Shown here piece by piece: positions 13,156 to 13,177 of a DNA stretch of 13,177 nucleotides. This DNA is from Clostridiaceae bacterium. GTDB taxonomy: Bacteria; Bacillota; Clostridia; Lutisporales; Lutisporaceae. The notes beneath the pieces are model-generated. The model worked only from the letters and a program-made list of their open reading frames with translations. It had not been told where the DNA came from and searched no databases. A program made the translations under genes and the position numbers. Where the stretch lies: NCBI GenBank assembly GCA_003527145.1, contig DPSW01000465.1, positions 16,822 through 29,998 on the forward strand, read 5' to 3'. How positions within the stretch are numbered: the first letter of the stretch is position 1; each line of letters opens with the position of its first letter.

Positions 13156-13177
13156 ATGAAACCTATAGAGAGGATAG
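13156..13177 (+). CDS. start of a second UroD-family gene, truncated by the window edge
   Basis: ATG 13156 follows AAAGGA (13139-13144) at 11 nt. All 22 visible bases are identical to the first 22 bases of the UroD-family gene at 2595, giving the same N-terminus MKPIERI. The N-terminus RIEALL is common to this superfamily, but identity at every third base points to a recent duplication, or at least a close paralogue, rather than protein-level convergence. Only seven codons are visible, so length and integrity are unknown. Confidence 0.7.

Noticed and set aside
1..13177. CRISPR array, transposase, integrase, attachment site or tRNA
   Set aside because: No regularly spaced repeats, recombinase motifs or cloverleaf structures were seen in reading the window.

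Overview
The window suggests an anaerobic low-to-moderate GC Firmicute, probably of the Clostridia. The grounds are strong Shine-Dalgarno sequences (GGAGG/AGGAGG), AT-rich intergenic DNA, a sigma-54 activator of clostridial style, a TAXI-type TRAP transporter, and a fumarate-reductase-like flavoprotein beside a UroD-family protein. No rRNA, tRNA, CRISPR array, transposase or phage gene was seen.

Layout. (1) Positions 1-2499 hold two tandem CNNM/CorC-HlyC-family membrane proteins; the first is cut by the left edge. They look like housekeeping cation-transport genes and are probably unrelated to the rest. (2) Positions 2595-5783 hold a same-strand set: a UroD-superfamily protein, a fumarate-reductase/SdhA-like flavoprotein and a small [2Fe-2S] protein overlapping it by 4 bp. 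(3) Positions 5784-6107 are a 324-nt regulatory gap rich in repeats. It leads into a TAXI-TRAP uptake pair (lipoprotein binding protein, then a fused permease, again overlapping by 4 bp) that ends at a bidirectional terminator near 9097-9141. (4) A convergent minus-strand gene (9151-10290) encodes a ProC-like NAD(P)-binding oxidoreductase. It is divergent from (5) a sigma-54-dependent activator (10524-12314) with a Cys-containing N-terminal sensor region. (6) An AT-rich gap of about 840 nt follows. It carries a good sigma-54-like promoter and ends in the first 22 nt of another gene, whose start is identical base for base to the UroD-family gene at 2595. The cluster therefore continues beyond the window with a paralogue.

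Working model (inference): a regulated catabolic cluster. The TAXI-TRAP system imports a small, probably anionic compound. The UroD-like proteins, which carry a zinc-methyltransferase-like His/Cys pattern, and the two-subunit FAD/[2Fe-2S] enzyme act on it. The ProC-like dehydrogenase does a further redox step, and the sigma-54 activator senses the compound or the redox state. The substrate cannot be read from sequence. The flavoprotein keeps the family fold but appears to lack the histidines that bind dicarboxylate in fumarate reductase, so 'fumarate reductase' is probably wrong as a functional label. Shared DNA motifs (a 35-nt repeat at 5926 and 10312, and related ATAAARTATTTGC elements at 2558 and 5800) tie the transporter, UroD and oxidoreductase promoters together and suggest one regulon.
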